From Arthrobacter zhaoxinii (GTDB lineage: Bacteria > Actinomycetota > Actinomycetes > Actinomycetales > Micrococcaceae), in the NCBI RefSeq assembly GCF_025244925.1, contig NZ_CP104275.1, forward strand, positions 1,674,001 through 1,738,000: 64,000 nt of DNA. The letters run 5' to 3'. A program made the position numbers and the translations under genes. Below, piece after piece: positions 1-7,968 of this stretch; within the stretch, counting starts at the first letter, position 1; each line of letters begins with the position of its first letter. The notes under the pieces were generated by a model that did no database searches, was not told the DNA's origin, and saw only the letters and a program-made list of their open reading frames with translations.

Positions 1-338
1 ACCGCGGCCTGAAGCGGAACACAGCAGCAGTGGTTTCCGGTTTCCTGGCCCTGCCCACGCTGGTGGAGGACACGGACCTCGTGGCCCTCGTGCCGCGGAT
101 GCTGGCCGCACGGTCGCAGCGCGGCGCAGACATCGCGATCCTCGAACTGGCGGACAGCGGCGCCGCCGCTTTGGTCGAGGCGCTCTACTGGCACCCGTCG
201 CTGGCGGAGGACCCCGCCGGCATGTGGCTCCGGTCGGTGGTGCACCGGGCCTGCTACCGCCTGCCCGAACAGTGGCCCGCCCGGGTCCATCCCGTGGCGG
301 TCGGCCTCGGGGATGCCCGCGTCACGTACGTCGGCTAG
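1..338 (+). CDS. LysR-type transcriptional regulator, C-terminal part (5' end outside window)
   Basis: The reading frame is open from the left edge and ends with TAG at 336-338. About 111 codons are visible. The segment with ALPTLVEDTDLVALVPRMLA followed by WHPSLAEDPAGMWLRSVV resembles the end of the LysR effector-binding domain, where the second Rossmann-like subdomain closes with a 'W-H-P-x-x-DP-x-x-WLR' pattern. The DNA-binding helix-turn-helix would lie upstream and is not visible, so the regulated pathway cannot be inferred. The internal GTG at 30 is probably not the start, since the frame continues upstream to the window edge. Confidence 0.75.
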   Translation, partial: RGLKRNTAAVVSGFLALPTLVEDTDLVALVPRMLAARSQRGADIAILELADSGAAALVEALYWHPSLAEDPAGMWLRSVVHRACYRLPEQWPARVHPVAVGLGDARVTYVG

Positions 339-412
339 CCCCGGGCTGCGGCGGTAGGATGAATGGTCGTTGTCCCGCGGGGCGAGAAAACCAACCCCTT
401 TGAGAGGACACC

Positions 413-2002
413 ATGAGCCTGATCCGGCTGCAGGACGTCAACACTTCCTTCGAGAACAAGCAGGTCCTGCGCGAAGCGTTCCTGCGGCTCGAGCCGAAGG
501 ACCGGATCGGCCTGATCGGCAGGAACGGCTCCGGCAAGTCCACCATCCTGAAACTGGTCCTGGAGCAGGTCCAGCCGGATTCCGGCACCGTGACCGTGGA
601 GCCGGGCGTCAGGATCGGCTACTTCTCCCAGTTCTCGGAACTGGACGGACAGGCCAGCATCGCCGAGATCCTGGACGCCGTCTTCACGGAGATCAAGGAC
701 GTCGAGGCCGAGCTGGCCGGGATTGACGAAGCCATCGCCGCCAATCCCGCGGACAAGGAAATGGACCGGCTGATCCGCCGCCAGTCGGAACTGTTCGAAA
801 CCATGGACCGGCTGGACGGCTGGGACTACCCGCGCCGCATCGACACCGTGCTCACCACTCTCGGATTCACCGCCGCACACCGCATCTGCCCCATCGATGC
901 GCTTTCCGGCGGCTGGCGGAACCGTGCGGCACTGGCAAAAATCCTGCTGGAACAGCCCGATGTCCTACTGCTCGACGAACCCACCAACTTCCTGGACGTG
1001 GCCGGCGTCGAATGGCTCGAGGGCTGGTTCCGCGACTTCCGGGGAGCGGCCATCATCGTTTCCCACGACCGGAAGTTCCTGGACGCCGTCGTCACCCGCA
1101 TCGTGGAGGTGGAGAACTTCCACCTGCACGAATACCCCGGCAACTTTGCCGAGTACGTGGTGCAGAAACAGTTCCGGCTCAAGAACCTCCAGGCGCAGTT
1201 CGTGCACGAGGCGGAGCTGCTGGCCTTCGAAGCCGAGGGCATCGCGGACCGCCGCGAGGCAGCCAAAGCCGGCGGACGGCTGAGCACCCAGCTGGCCCGC
1301 ATCAAGAAATCCCGGGCGCCGCGTCCGGTGGATGAAATCATCACCGGAATCTACGACGGACTTCACGTCAAGGACGTCCTGGGCCGAGTCCGCGGTGTGT
1401 CCAAGTCCTACGGCGACAAGGTGCTCTTTGAGGACCTGAGCTTCGAGGTGAACAAGGGCGACCGCATCGCCGTGACCGGCACCAACGGCAGCGGCAAGAC
1501 CACGCTGCTGCGCGTGCTCACCGGCGAGGAGAAGCCCGACGCCGGCGACGTCGCCTGGCCGAAGGGCCCCGCCATGGTGTCCTACAACCAAATGCTCACG
1601 GAGCTCGACGACACCGACACCGTCACCCACGCGGTGAACTCGCTGCCGGGTTCGCTGGCGTTCAGTGCCACGAAAAAGTCCGTGAACCGGTTCCTGACCA
1701 TGTTCCAGTTCTCCGAGGCGGACCTGACCTCCAAGATCGGCAATCTCTCCGGCGGGCAGCGTGCCCGCGTCGCGATGGCCCAGTGCCTGCTCTCGGGCGC
1801 TCCCGTCCTGCTGCTGGACGAACCCACCAACCACCTGGACATGTCCAGCACCCAGGTAATGGAACGCGCCCTCCTGCATTTCCCCGGCGCCGTTATTGTG
1901 GTCAGCCACGACCGGTTCTTCACCGAAAAGATCGCCACCCGCTGGCTCGTGTTCGGGGCCGAAGGAGCGGAACCGGGGCAGGTCGACATCCGCGAGGCGT
2001 AA
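413..2002 (+). CDS. ABC-F family ATP-binding protein
   Basis: 529 aa with two complete ABC nucleotide-binding domains and no transmembrane segment, the ABC-F layout. Domain 1 has Walker A GRNGSGKST at residues 36-44, an LSGGW signature near 163 and Walker B LLLDEPTN near 185. Domain 2 has Walker A GTNGSGKTT near 356, LSGGQ near 444 and a second LLLDEPTN. The roughly 80-residue charged linker between them corresponds to the P-site tRNA interaction region of ribosome-associated ABC-F proteins (family knowledge). Likely role: translation factor or ribosome protection in the cytosol; antibiotic resistance cannot be claimed from sequence alone. GAGAGGA precedes the ATG. It follows the LysR gene after 74 nt and sits 62 nt before the antiporter gene. 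Confidence 0.9.
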   Translation: MSLIRLQDVNTSFENKQVLREAFLRLEPKDRIGLIGRNGSGKSTILKLVLEQVQPDSGTVTVEPGVRIGYFSQFSELDGQASIAEILDAVFTEIKDVEAELAGIDEAIAANPADKEMDRLIRRQSELFETMDRLDGWDYPRRIDTVLTTLGFTAAHRICPIDALSGGWRNRAALAKILLEQPDVLLLDEPTNFLDVAGVEWLEGWFRDFRGAAIIVSHDRKFLDAVVTRIVEVENFHLHEYPGNFAEYVVQKQFRLKNLQAQFVHEAELLAFEAEGIADRREAAKAGGRLSTQLARIKKSRAPRPVDEIITGIYDGLHVKDVLGRVRGVSKSYGDKVLFEDLSFEVNKGDRIAVTGTNGSGKTTLLRVLTGEEKPDAGDVAWPKGPAMVSYNQMLTELDDTDTVTHAVNSLPGSLAFSATKKSVNRFLTMFQFSEADLTSKIGNLSGGQRARVAMAQCLLSGAPVLLLDEPTNHLDMSSTQVMERALLHFPGAVIVVSHDRFFTEKIATRWLVFGAEGAEPGQVDIREA

Positions 2003-2064
2003 ACCGCCGACGCCGGTTCGGCGCGGCACCTGTCAGCGCGCCCGGAACCGAGTAATCTCGGGGA

Positions 2065-3369
2065 GTGTTTGACGGACCCAGCCTCGTATTCTTTGCCGCC
2101 GGCCTTGCAGTCTTCCTTGCCGCCGTGCTGCCCAAACTGCTGCGCAATGTTCCGGTGTCCATGCCCATGGTGTTCCTGGGTGCCGGCATCCTGGCGTTCA
2201 GCCTCCTGAAGGACCTGCCGGACCCGGATCCGGTGCGCTACGGAGAATTCACCACGCACCTGACCGAGGTGTGCGTGATCATTTCCCTGATGGGCGCGGG
2301 ACTGGCACTGGACCGGCCGGTCGGCTGGTGGCGCTGGTCCACCACCTGGCGGATGCTGGGCATCGCCATGCCGCTGAGCCTGCTGGGCCTGACCCTGCTG
2401 AACCTCTGGGTCCTCGGCGTCGGCCTCGCCGCGGCCATCCTGCTGGCCGCCGCCCTGGCCCCGACCGATCCGGTCCTGGCCTCCGAGGTCCAGGTGGGCG
2501 AACCCGCCGACGACGAAGAGGAGGACTCGGAGGGCGAAGCCGAGGACGAGGTCCGGTTCGGCCTGACCTCCGAAGCGGGACTCAATGACGGCCTGGCGTT
2601 CCCGTTCGTGTACCTCGCCATCGGCATGAGCCTGGTGGGGACGGCGCCGTCCGACTGGTTCCCGCACTGGATTGCCGTCGACGTCTCCTGGCGGATCGGC
2701 ATGGGCGTCCTTCTGGGTTTCCTGACCGGCAAAGTGCTCAGCCGGCTCTTCTTCTCCGCACGGCTGGAAAGCATCCGCCTGTCCAACCACTCCGAAGGCT
2801 TCGTGGCCCTGGCGGCCACCTTCCTGGCCTACGGAATCACTGAAATGCTGGACGGGTACGGGTTTGTCGCCGTCTTTGTCTGCGCAGTCACCATCCGGGC
2901 CGCGGAACGTACGCACGGTTACCACCGCGTGCTGCACAGCTACGTGGAGCAGCTGGAACGGCTGCTGACCGTGGTCCTGCTGCTCCTGCTCGGCGGCGCC
3001 ATTGCCCGCGGACTGCTGTCCGGCATCGGCTGGCGTGAAATGGCGGTGGCCGCGGCGTTCCTGCTGGTGGTCCGTCCCCTCGCCGGATGGCTGGGCCTGC
3101 TGGGCGGCAAGCCGGGCCCCCGCGAGCGGATGGCCATCGCCTTCTTCGGAGTCCGGGGGATCGGCTCGCTGTATTACCTCGGCTATGCCCTTGGCAAGGG
3201 ACACTTCGACGATGCGGAGCAGCTCTGGGGACTGGTTGGCCTGGTGGTGGCGTCATCCGTCGTGCTGCACGGCGTCACGGCGGCGCCGCTGATCAACCGG
3301 CTGGACCGGATCCGGAAGAAGACGGCAGTGGAACGCTTCGGCGAAGAACGGCCGGACACCGCGGTTTAG
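2065..3369 (+). CDS. Cation:proton antiporter (CPA1/NhaP-like)
   Basis: 434 aa integral membrane protein with about 11-12 hydrophobic segments and a sodium/hydrogen-exchanger-type fold, expected to exchange Na+ or K+ for H+ at the plasma membrane. The pattern LAPTDPVLASEVQVG around residues 130-145 is the conserved TDP-containing segment of CPA1 exchangers. Directly after it is an unusual acidic insert (EPADDEEEDSEGEAEDE, about residues 146-162), likely cytoplasmic and perhaps regulatory. The FFGVRGIGSLYYL segment near the C-terminus is also typical of the family. Start chosen as GTG at 2065; no in-frame ATG lies closer to the first membrane helix. Confidence 0.88.
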   Translation: MFDGPSLVFFAAGLAVFLAAVLPKLLRNVPVSMPMVFLGAGILAFSLLKDLPDPDPVRYGEFTTHLTEVCVIISLMGAGLALDRPVGWWRWSTTWRMLGIAMPLSLLGLTLLNLWVLGVGLAAAILLAAALAPTDPVLASEVQVGEPADDEEEDSEGEAEDEVRFGLTSEAGLNDGLAFPFVYLAIGMSLVGTAPSDWFPHWIAVDVSWRIGMGVLLGFLTGKVLSRLFFSARLESIRLSNHSEGFVALAATFLAYGITEMLDGYGFVAVFVCAVTIRAAERTHGYHRVLHSYVEQLERLLTVVLLLLLGGAIARGLLSGIGWREMAVAAAFLLVVRPLAGWLGLLGGKPGPRERMAIAFFGVRGIGSLYYLGYALGKGHFDDAEQLWGLVGLVVASSVVLHGVTAAPLINRLDRIRKKTAVERFGEERPDTAV

Positions 3370-3426
3370 GCTCCGGCCGCCGGGTCTGCGCTGTTCGCCC
3401 GGCAGTCCCGCTGTTACCTTGGCGCC

Positions 3427-4158
3427 ATGGCTTCACACGCGCGCCGCGTGCCGGACCCCCGGCCTGCCGGATCACGGGTTCCCCCGCCGGTCCTCATGGC
3501 CCAGACCTGGGCCGCGGCTGTGTTCCTGCACTGGCGCATCGATCCGTCCGTGGCAGCGCCCTACATGCCGCCCGGCGTCGAACCCGATGTCTTCCACGGC
3601 TCCTCATGGGTGGGCCTCATCGGCTTCCGGGCACCGGAGACCGAACTCGCCGGGGTTCCGATGCCGTTTTTCGGTTCCTACACCGAGATCAACGTACGCC
3701 TGTACTCGCGGGGCCGTGACGGCAGCCGCGGGGTGCTGTTCCGGAGCCTGGACGCCTCCCGGCTCGCCCCGGTGCTGGCGGCCCGTTCGCTGCACATCCC
3801 GTATGTCTGGTCCCGCTGCCGGCCCAGGCGTTCCGGCTGGGGCCTGGGGTACGACGTCGCCCGGTTCGGCAGGCAGGCCCGCTCATCCTTCGCCGTGGTG
3901 CCGGACTATGGCCGTACCGCAGACGACGACCTGTCCATCCTGCTCACCGCACGTTTCGGGCTGCACGCGTTCCTGGCGCGCCGGACGGTGTTTTTTCCGA
4001 TCTCGCACCGGCCGTGGCCGCTGCATCCTGCCCGGCTGACCCACCTCCACGACGAGCTGGTGCCGGCCGCGGGGCTGCCCGTCGAAGGGCCGCCGGACAC
4101 GGTGCATTACTCGCCCGGAGTCAGGACGCTGTTCGGCCGTCCGCGGCGGGTGGCCTGA
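3427..4158 (+). CDS. DUF2071 / YqjF family protein
   Basis: 243 aa soluble protein. The N-terminal part (MAQTWAAAVFLHWRIDPS followed by PYMPPGVEPDVFHGSSWVG) and the FFGSYTEINVRLYSR segment match the YqjF/DUF2071 family, whose members are conserved in actinobacteria and Bacilli and whose biochemical role is unknown to me. The W-R-x-D-P start, the 'G-x-x-W-V-G-L-I-G-F' strand and the 'E-x-N-V-R-x-Y' strand are the family hallmarks I can see. The gene converges on the SRPBCC gene and their 3' ends overlap by 52 nt (4107-4158). Confidence 0.8.
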   Translation: MASHARRVPDPRPAGSRVPPPVLMAQTWAAAVFLHWRIDPSVAAPYMPPGVEPDVFHGSSWVGLIGFRAPETELAGVPMPFFGSYTEINVRLYSRGRDGSRGVLFRSLDASRLAPVLAARSLHIPYVWSRCRPRRSGWGLGYDVARFGRQARSSFAVVPDYGRTADDDLSILLTARFGLHAFLARRTVFFPISHRPWPLHPARLTHLHDELVPAAGLPVEGPPDTVHYSPGVRTLFGRPRRVA

Positions 4159-4655
4159 GCCAGTTCGCGGCGCAGGCCGCGTTCGCCCTGCCGCATCAGC
4201 AGAGCGTGGGCTGCTGTGAAGACCGGCCGGGCCACCGGAGTGAGCGCACGCATCCAGCGCCGGGTGGGCCGGACCCGCCAGTCAATGTCCATCCTGGTCT
4301 GCGCCGGTACGCCCGGAGCAGGGGCCGTGACGGGGAACAGACGGATCCGTCCGGTGCCGGCCAAGTCGCCGCCGGCGTCGAACTCTATGATCCGGGGGCG
4401 GGCCGCAGAGGTGGGATGGACAGTGATGGACAGCCGGTAGCCCAGGGAGGCGCGGAACTGCAGGCGGACGGTGGTGCCGAGCAGCCGGGTGACCGGATCC
4501 GCGGCGTCGGCGGACGGGTCGGTGGCAAGGTCCTGCAGCGTGCACCCCGGCCACCAGCGGGGCCAGCTCATCTCCGGGCTGGCAACGGTTTCCCAGACCG
4601 CCTCCGGGGTCGCGTCGAGCAGCCAGCTGGAAGGAAGAACATAGAGACCGGGCAT
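4107..4655 (-). CDS. SRPBCC family protein (polyketide cyclase/START-like)
   Basis: 182 aa. The opening LDATPEAVWETVASPEMSW and the mid-protein strands (GTTVRLQFRASLGYRLSI, IIEFDAGGDLAGTGRIRL) fit the helix-grip SRPBCC fold, a hydrophobic-ligand-binding or cyclase fold whose individual members rarely have predictable substrates. The C-terminus is Arg-rich. Its last 17 codons overlap the 3' end of the convergent DUF2071 gene. A GAAGGG sits almost directly against the ATG at 4655, closer than usual, so the true start could be slightly downstream or the transcript may be leaderless. Confidence 0.75.
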   Translation of the reverse strand: MPGLYVLPSSWLLDATPEAVWETVASPEMSWPRWWPGCTLQDLATDPSADAADPVTRLLGTTVRLQFRASLGYRLSITVHPTSAARPRIIEFDAGGDLAGTGRIRLFPVTAPAPGVPAQTRMDIDWRVRPTRRWMRALTPVARPVFTAAHALLMRQGERGLRRELAQATRRGRPNSVLTPGE

Positions 4656-4700
4656 CCCTTCAGCATGCCATTGGTACTTGCTGCGTGCCGAAACGGGCCA

Positions 4701-4734
4701 CCGTGCCGGGACCGATGCTGTGGTCCCGGCACGG
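4701..4734 (-). terminator. Rho-independent-type hairpin after the phosphatase fusion gene
   Basis: A 13-bp perfect inverted repeat (arms 4701-4713 and 4722-4734, loop of 8 nt) begins 17 nt past the stop codon of the minus-strand phosphatase gene. There is no strong T-run, as is common in high-GC actinobacteria. It could also stop readthrough from the other side. Confidence 0.6.
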
Positions 4735-4750
4735 TGCCGCGCGGTGGGGC

Positions 4751-7093
4751 TTAGCGCTGGTAGGCCCGGGGCAGATCGAAGCCCCGCTCCGCCATCACTG
4801 CTCGCAGCCTGGTGGGGTAGTCAGTGATGATCCCGTCCACGCCCAGGTCAATGAGCCGGTGCATGTCGGCCACCTCGTTGACGGTATAGGGAATCACCGT
4901 CATGCCGAGGTTGTGCGCGTCGGCCACCATCTCCGCCGTGACGGTGGTGAAAACGGGGGAAAGTACGTCATAGCCCTGGGCATGGGCGGCACGGACCACG
5001 GAACCGCCGAAGTCGTCAATGTCGATTCCGCCCAGCTCCGGGGCAGCTCCGGGCTGGCCAACGCCGAGATCCTCCGCGGTGCCGGCCAGCGCCACCCGTG
5101 TCAGTTCCGGGGCGATCCGCTCGAGCAGGTTCAGGGTGGACCAGTCAAAGGACTGGATGGTGGTGCGGCGCTCCCGGTTCGCATCGCGGACCACGTCCAC
5201 CACTGCCTCGGTCAGGGCGACGCTGCGCGGTCCGCCGGCCTGGCCATCCTCGACCTTGGTTTCGACATTGAACTGGATTTTGCGGGCCCGGTACTCCCGG
5301 GCGAGGCGATAGACATCGCTCAGCTCCGCAATCCGGTTGCCCTCCGCGACATCCTGCTCCGGGTAGCCCGGCAACGGCTGGTAGCCGCAGTTCAGGGTCT
5401 GGAGCTGCACAAGGCTCAGGTCCGCCACGCGGTCGCCCACATACGGATATTCCGGATCCCCGGCCACCGCAGGCGCGGTGTCGGCGCACTTCGTGTCCAG
5501 GATGATGTCGTCATGCCAGACAATCACCCGGCCGTCCTCGGTCAGATGGGCATCCAGTTCCAAGGTGGTGACGCCGAGTTCCAGCGAGTGCGCGAAAGCG
5601 GCCAGGGATTCTTCGGTTACTTCACCCCGGCCGCCGCGGTGGGACTGGAGGTCAAAGTCGCGGTCCGTGCCGGAGCGCATGACGGAGACCATCACGTCGA
5701 AGATGCGGGTGTTCTCGTAGACGCCGGTCAGCATTTCCGCGCCCGGCCCCATGGCGGTCAGCGGGACGTCGTCGCCCGTGTGGCCGCCTGTGGTCCAGTC
5801 AATCTGGAACTGCTGGTCCGAGCCTGCGACGTCGAACGGTCCTTCCTGAACGGGGCTGTCCGGGTTGGAGTCGTCGCCCAGGGGTTCGATGGTCATGCCG
5901 CCGGTCTGGTGGTCGCCCACGGTGATCAGCAGGGTGTTCCCGTCCTGCTCGGCGAACTCCTTGGCCAGGGTCACGGAACGGTCGAACTCGATGCCGGACT
6001 CAATGGTCAGCGCCCCGTTGTTGACGTGGCTCATCGCGTCAATGCCTTCTTCCTCGACCATCAGGAAGAAGCCGTTGTCGTCCTGGTTGCCGTTCAGGAC
6101 GTCAATGGCTTTCCGGGTCATTTCGGTCAGCGGAACCGTGGGGTTGTAGACGTCGTCCACGTCGTCTCCGTATTGGAACATTTCCTCGTTGGCGAACAGT
6201 CCGAGCAGCATGTCGCCCTGTGCCGCCTGCAGGCCGGGCAGGTCCCAGACATATTCGTATCCCTGCTCCTGGGCCTCTTCCACGAGGTTGCCCTCGGTGC
6301 CGGCGCTCTCCTCGGACTCGTCTTCTGCCGGGTTGTCGGGAAGCCGGCCCGGGTCTCCCGCGGGGTACCAGTAGTCCTCGCCGCCGCCCAGGATTACTTC
6401 CGGGCGGGAGCTTCGCAGGTACTGGGCGGCGATGGCGCTCTGCTCATCCCGGTCCAGCACGTGCGAGCCGAAGGCAGCGGGAGTTGCATCCGTGACCTGT
6501 GCCGTGGTGACCAGGCCGGAGGACTTTCCGAGCCGTTCGGCGACTTCCAGGGCCGTGGTGACCGGCTGCTGGTCCAGGTCCACGCCGATGGCACCGTTGT
6601 AGGTCTTCACCCCGGCGGCCATGGCCGTGGCGGCGGCGGCCGAGTCAGTGATAAACGTGCCGGGGTCCGCGGAGTTGGTGTGTACCCGTCCCACTTCGGG
6701 AAGCGAATCCATGGCCAGCTCTCCGGTCAGTCCCACCGAGGCCAGCCGGATGGCGTCCCGCTGCGCGGTGCCCATGCCGTCGCCGACCATCAGGATCACG
6801 TTGACGGCGTCGTCGTTGCCCTGGCCGCCGTCGTCGCCGTCGTGCCCGTCGCCTTCGTCGTGCGTGGGCGACGGGGTGGGCGTCGGGGCGGGTGATGTCG
6901 ACGTCGACGTCGGCGTCGGCGTACCGGTGGGCGTCGTGGTGGGAGTTGGTGTGGAGGTCTTGGTGGGCCCGGGATAATCGGCTGGATCGCTTGGTCCGCC
7001 GATTGTGCCCGGAAGTCCGGTACCTACGCCGCATCCCGCCAGGACGCAGATGCTCAATATCGCCGTTGATAGTGTTGTGGCCGTTTTCTTCAT
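4751..7093 (-). CDS. Alkaline phosphatase - glycerophosphodiester phosphodiesterase fusion lipoprotein
   Basis: 780 aa. A lipoprotein signal with lipobox LAGC (Cys21) is followed by a Thr/Pro-rich linker (about 42-78) and an acidic Gly-rich stretch, so the enzyme is probably anchored on the outer face of the membrane. Residues about 96-470 are an alkaline phosphatase: metal-site MVGDGMG (Asp105), nucleophile motif TDSAAAATA (Ser151), VGDHQTGG (Asp394, His395) and GGHTGDD (His438). Residues about 478-770 are a GDPD domain: SHRGG (His485), LELDAH (Glu512, Asp514), VWHDD (His527), VETK (Glu611) and ITDYPT near the end. All expected catalytic residues of both domains are present. Inferred role: glycerophosphodiesters are cut to glycerol-3-phosphate and the phosphate is then released by the fused phosphatase. 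AGGGGAA precedes the ATG. A TTGACT hexamer lies about 75 nt upstream. Confidence 0.92.
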   Translation of the reverse strand: MKKTATTLSTAILSICVLAGCGVGTGLPGTIGGPSDPADYPGPTKTSTPTPTTTPTGTPTPTSTSTSPAPTPTPSPTHDEGDGHDGDDGGQGNDDAVNVILMVGDGMGTAQRDAIRLASVGLTGELAMDSLPEVGRVHTNSADPGTFITDSAAAATAMAAGVKTYNGAIGVDLDQQPVTTALEVAERLGKSSGLVTTAQVTDATPAAFGSHVLDRDEQSAIAAQYLRSSRPEVILGGGEDYWYPAGDPGRLPDNPAEDESEESAGTEGNLVEEAQEQGYEYVWDLPGLQAAQGDMLLGLFANEEMFQYGDDVDDVYNPTVPLTEMTRKAIDVLNGNQDDNGFFLMVEEEGIDAMSHVNNGALTIESGIEFDRSVTLAKEFAEQDGNTLLITVGDHQTGGMTIEPLGDDSNPDSPVQEGPFDVAGSDQQFQIDWTTGGHTGDDVPLTAMGPGAEMLTGVYENTRIFDVMVSVMRSGTDRDFDLQSHRGGRGEVTEESLAAFAHSLELGVTTLELDAHLTEDGRVIVWHDDIILDTKCADTAPAVAGDPEYPYVGDRVADLSLVQLQTLNCGYQPLPGYPEQDVAEGNRIAELSDVYRLAREYRARKIQFNVETKVEDGQAGGPRSVALTEAVVDVVRDANRERRTTIQSFDWSTLNLLERIAPELTRVALAGTAEDLGVGQPGAAPELGGIDIDDFGGSVVRAAHAQGYDVLSPVFTTVTAEMVADAHNLGMTVIPYTVNEVADMHRLIDLGVDGIITDYPTRLRAVMAERGFDLPRAYQR

Positions 7094-7206
7094 GTGGATT
7101 CCCCTGCGAGTGCCTAGCGATGGTTCCCCCTGACGCGTGCCAGACTCAGTGCGCGCCAGGGTGGAGTCAACCGCAGGGACCGATAAAAGGTCACCGGCCG
7201 CAGGGG

Positions 7207-7827
7207 TTATTCGAAGGGTGCTGGATCTCCGGTTCCGCGCCGGACGATCACGGGGGAATCACCGGAGAAGTCGATGACGGTGGTCGGATCCGGGCCGCAG
7301 AACCCGGAATCGATGACGGCATCCACCTGGTGGTCCAGCCGTTCCTTGATTTCCCAGCCCTGCGTCATCGGATCTTCGTCGCCGGGCAGCAGCAGCGTGC
7401 TGGAGAGCAGCGGTTCGCCGAGGCTGTCCAGGATCGACTGCACCACTGTGTTGTCCGGGATGCGTACGCCGACGGTCCGCTTCTTAGGCTGGAGCAGCCA
7501 CTTGGGGACTTCCTTAACCGCGGGCAGGATGAAGGTGTAGCTTCCGGGGGTGGCGGCCTTAATGCTGCGGAACACCGAATTGTCCAGCTGCACGAACTGT
7601 CCCAGCTGGGCGAAGTTCCGGCAGACCAGGGTGAAGTGGTGCTTGTCGTCCAGCTGGCGGATCTGGCGGATCCGTTCCAGCCCTTCGCGGTTGCCCAGCT
7701 GTACCCCGAGTGCGTAGCAGGAGTCGGTGGGGTAGGCGATCAAACCGCCGGATTCGAGCAGGTTCACAATCTGGCTGATGGCCCTGGGCTGCGGATTGTC
7801 CGGGTGTACGTCAAAGTATCTGGCCAT
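7207..7827 (-). CDS. yciO: YciO family protein (Sua5/YciO/YrdC)
   Basis: 206 aa, the same length as E. coli YciO, and collinear with it from the YFDVHPDNPQPRAI opening through YPTDSCYALG, RIRQLDDKHHFTLVCR, PGSYTFILPA, TVGVRIPDN and the PTTVIDFSGDSPVIVRRG ending. The fold binds ATP/threonylcarbamoyl-adenylate in the paralogues Sua5 and TsaC. YciO proteins lack the canonical KRxx/SxN signature of the essential TsaC enzymes and appear to be weaker or divergent enzymes. A role in tRNA t6A biosynthesis is therefore possible but not assured. It lies between the phosphatase fusion and the DUF222 gene, all on the minus strand. Confidence 0.9.
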   Translation of the reverse strand: MARYFDVHPDNPQPRAISQIVNLLESGGLIAYPTDSCYALGVQLGNREGLERIRQIRQLDDKHHFTLVCRNFAQLGQFVQLDNSVFRSIKAATPGSYTFILPAVKEVPKWLLQPKKRTVGVRIPDNTVVQSILDSLGEPLLSSTLLLPGDEDPMTQGWEIKERLDHQVDAVIDSGFCGPDPTTVIDFSGDSPVIVRRGTGDPAPFE

Positions 7828-7968
7828 TCCACCAGCCTACCGGCGGCGGCCGCTGTCCGGGACAGACCGCCACCCCTGCTGCCTGCGGAGGTTCCAGGCC
7901 GGCAGGGTCGCAGGGTGGTGGGCAGGTCGGCGGGCAGAGTCGGGTCGGCGAGCGCCGGGGGAGCCAGC

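Noticed and set aside
4685..6895. Long plus-strand open frame opposite the phosphatase fusion
   Set aside because: Antisense shadow; the minus strand has intact catalytic motifs and a lipoprotein signal.
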